Assembly (NCBI GenBank): GCA_934408725.1
Contig: CAKRVB010000027.1
Location: forward strand, 1-37,593
From: an uncultured Marvinbryantia sp.
GTDB lineage: Bacteria > Bacillota > Clostridia > Lachnospirales > Lachnospiraceae
DNA length: 37,593 bases
Direction of reading: 5' to 3'
Positions 37,022-37,593 of the stretch are shown here, piece by piece. Below the pieces are notes generated by a model, which made no database searches, was not told the origin of the DNA, and was given only the letters and a program-made list of their open reading frames with translations. Position 1 is the first letter of the stretch, and each line of letters begins with the position of its first letter. A program made the position numbers and the translations under genes.

Positions 37022-37049
37022 GTGGTATTTGCGGGAATCTCCCTCCCAC
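37022..37049 (-). promoter_or_regulatory. L1-binding rRNA mimic before rplA
   Basis: On the minus strand GTGGGAGG, a short GGGA...TCCC hairpin and AAATACCACC directly precede the AGGAGG of rplA. The two outer arms reproduce the GUGGGAGG and AAAUACCACC strands of the L1 site in 23S rRNA helices 76-77. The second arm adjoins the ribosome binding site, so bound L1 would block initiation. Confidence 0.75.
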
Positions 37050-37092
37050 TTTACATTGCTCAGTTACGATGTTGTGGATAATAGATTAACTA

Positions 37093-37518
37093 TTACTCCT
37101 CAACTGTGATACCCATACTTCTTGCAGTTCCAGCGATCATGCTCATAGCTGCTTCTACGGAACCTGCGTTCAGGTCTGGCATCTTCATTTCTGCGATCTC
37201 ACGGATCTTGTCTTTGCTGATTGTTGCAACTTTTGTCTTGTTAGGAACACCTGATCCGGATTTCAGATTGCAGGCTTTCTTAAGAAGAACTGCTGCAGGC
37301 GGAGTCTTTGTTACGAAGCTGAAGCTTCTGTCTGCGTATACAGTGATAACTACAGGGATGATCAGATCACCCTTGTCTGCTGTTCTTGCGTTGAACTCTT
37401 TTGTAAACTGTACAATGTTAACACCGTGCTGACCAAGAGCTGGTCCGACAGGTGGTGCTGGTGTTGCTTTGCCAGCAGGAATCTGTAATTTAATATAACC
37501 TGTTACTTTCTTTGCCAT
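37093..37518 (-). CDS. rplK: Ribosomal protein L11
   Basis: A 141-aa L11, part of the GTPase-associated centre of the large ribosomal subunit. The Pro-rich [19 protein letters not shown] motif targeted by thiostrepton-type antibiotics is intact, as is the C-terminal rRNA-binding domain ([15 protein letters not shown]...[12 protein letters not shown]). The start at 37518 follows AAGGAGGTG; the in-frame GTG at 37563 is rejected because it lies in the L1-mimic leader. The gene is the first in the window; nusG would be expected just beyond the right edge. Confidence 0.98.
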   Translation of the reverse strand: MAKKVTGYIKLQIPAGKATPAPPVGPALGQHGVNIVQFTKEFNARTADKGDLIIPVVITVYADRSFSFVTKTPPAAVLLKKACNLKSGSGVPNKTKVATISKDKIREIAEMKMPDLNAGSVEAAMSMIAGTARSMGITVEE

Positions 37519-37534
37519 AATAAGGCACCTCCTT

Positions 37535-37563
37535 GTGGTATTGTCGGGGGATTTCCCTCCCAC
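37535..37563 (-). promoter_or_regulatory. L1-binding rRNA mimic before rplK
   Basis: The minus strand reads GTGGGAGG, a GGGA...CCCC hairpin, then AATACCAC and the AAGGAGG ribosome binding site of rplK. It is built like the copy before rplA (37022-37049) and matches the L1-stalk strands of 23S rRNA. This is the usual position of the L1 operator of the rplK-rplA operon. Confidence 0.78.
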
Positions 37564-37593
37564 TGTCTAACCGTCTGCGAATTGACGGATGAC

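Overview
The window reads as chromosomal DNA of a Lachnospiraceae-type gut Clostridium. The evidence is an RpoB of 1282 residues, moderate GC, sigma-A promoters close to TTGACA-17-TATAAT, strong AGGAGG ribosome binding sites, and signal peptides of the VALFLSFAMAFTSVDSS style followed by acidic linkers and C-terminal Big_2 domains. The family is inferred from these traits; I cannot name the genus. Every gene I can support is on the minus strand, so transcription runs from high to low coordinates.

The backbone is the ribosomal protein / RNA polymerase cluster rplK-rplA-rplJ-rplL-rpoB-rpoC, here broken into three transcription modules. (1) rplK-rplA (37518-36313) ends at a perfect hairpin terminator. 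Each of its two genes is preceded by a copy of the 23S rRNA L1-stalk sequence. (2) rplJ-rplL (8972-7993) has its own promoter, a classic L10 leader with an attenuator, and a terminator. (3) rpoB-rpoC (4717-1, rpoC cut by the window edge) has its own promoter.

About 3.2 kb of metabolic genes lie between modules 2 and 3: an alpha/beta-hydrolase esterase, deoD purine nucleoside phosphorylase and an orphan PTS EIIC.

Between modules 1 and 2 sits an accessory island of about 27 kb (36040-9194). It holds five paralogous secreted proteins, called A to E here: A 1000 aa, B 848 aa, C 4141 aa, D 762 aa and E, which is frameshifted. All have a signal peptide, an acidic linker, beta-sandwich or PPC-like modules (absent in E), a variable number of Cys/His repeats (2 in A, B and D, 7 in E, about 33 in C), and two C-terminal Big_2 domains. 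None has LPXTG or SLH. Interspersed are an Rpn-type PD-(D/E)XK nuclease, a small FeoA-domain protein, an O-antigen-ligase/Wzy-like membrane protein and a small cupin-like protein next to the L10 leader.

The most notable regulatory signal is that genes A and B have runs of 8 and 7 G between the -35 and -10 boxes of their promoters. This is the architecture expected for phase variation by slipped-strand mispairing. C and E share an almost identical 3' end of about 0.85 kb (direct repeats 6.1 kb apart) and related 5' ends. The island therefore looks like a locus that diversifies surface proteins by switching, repeat expansion and recombination, placed inside a highly conserved and highly expressed housekeeping cluster.
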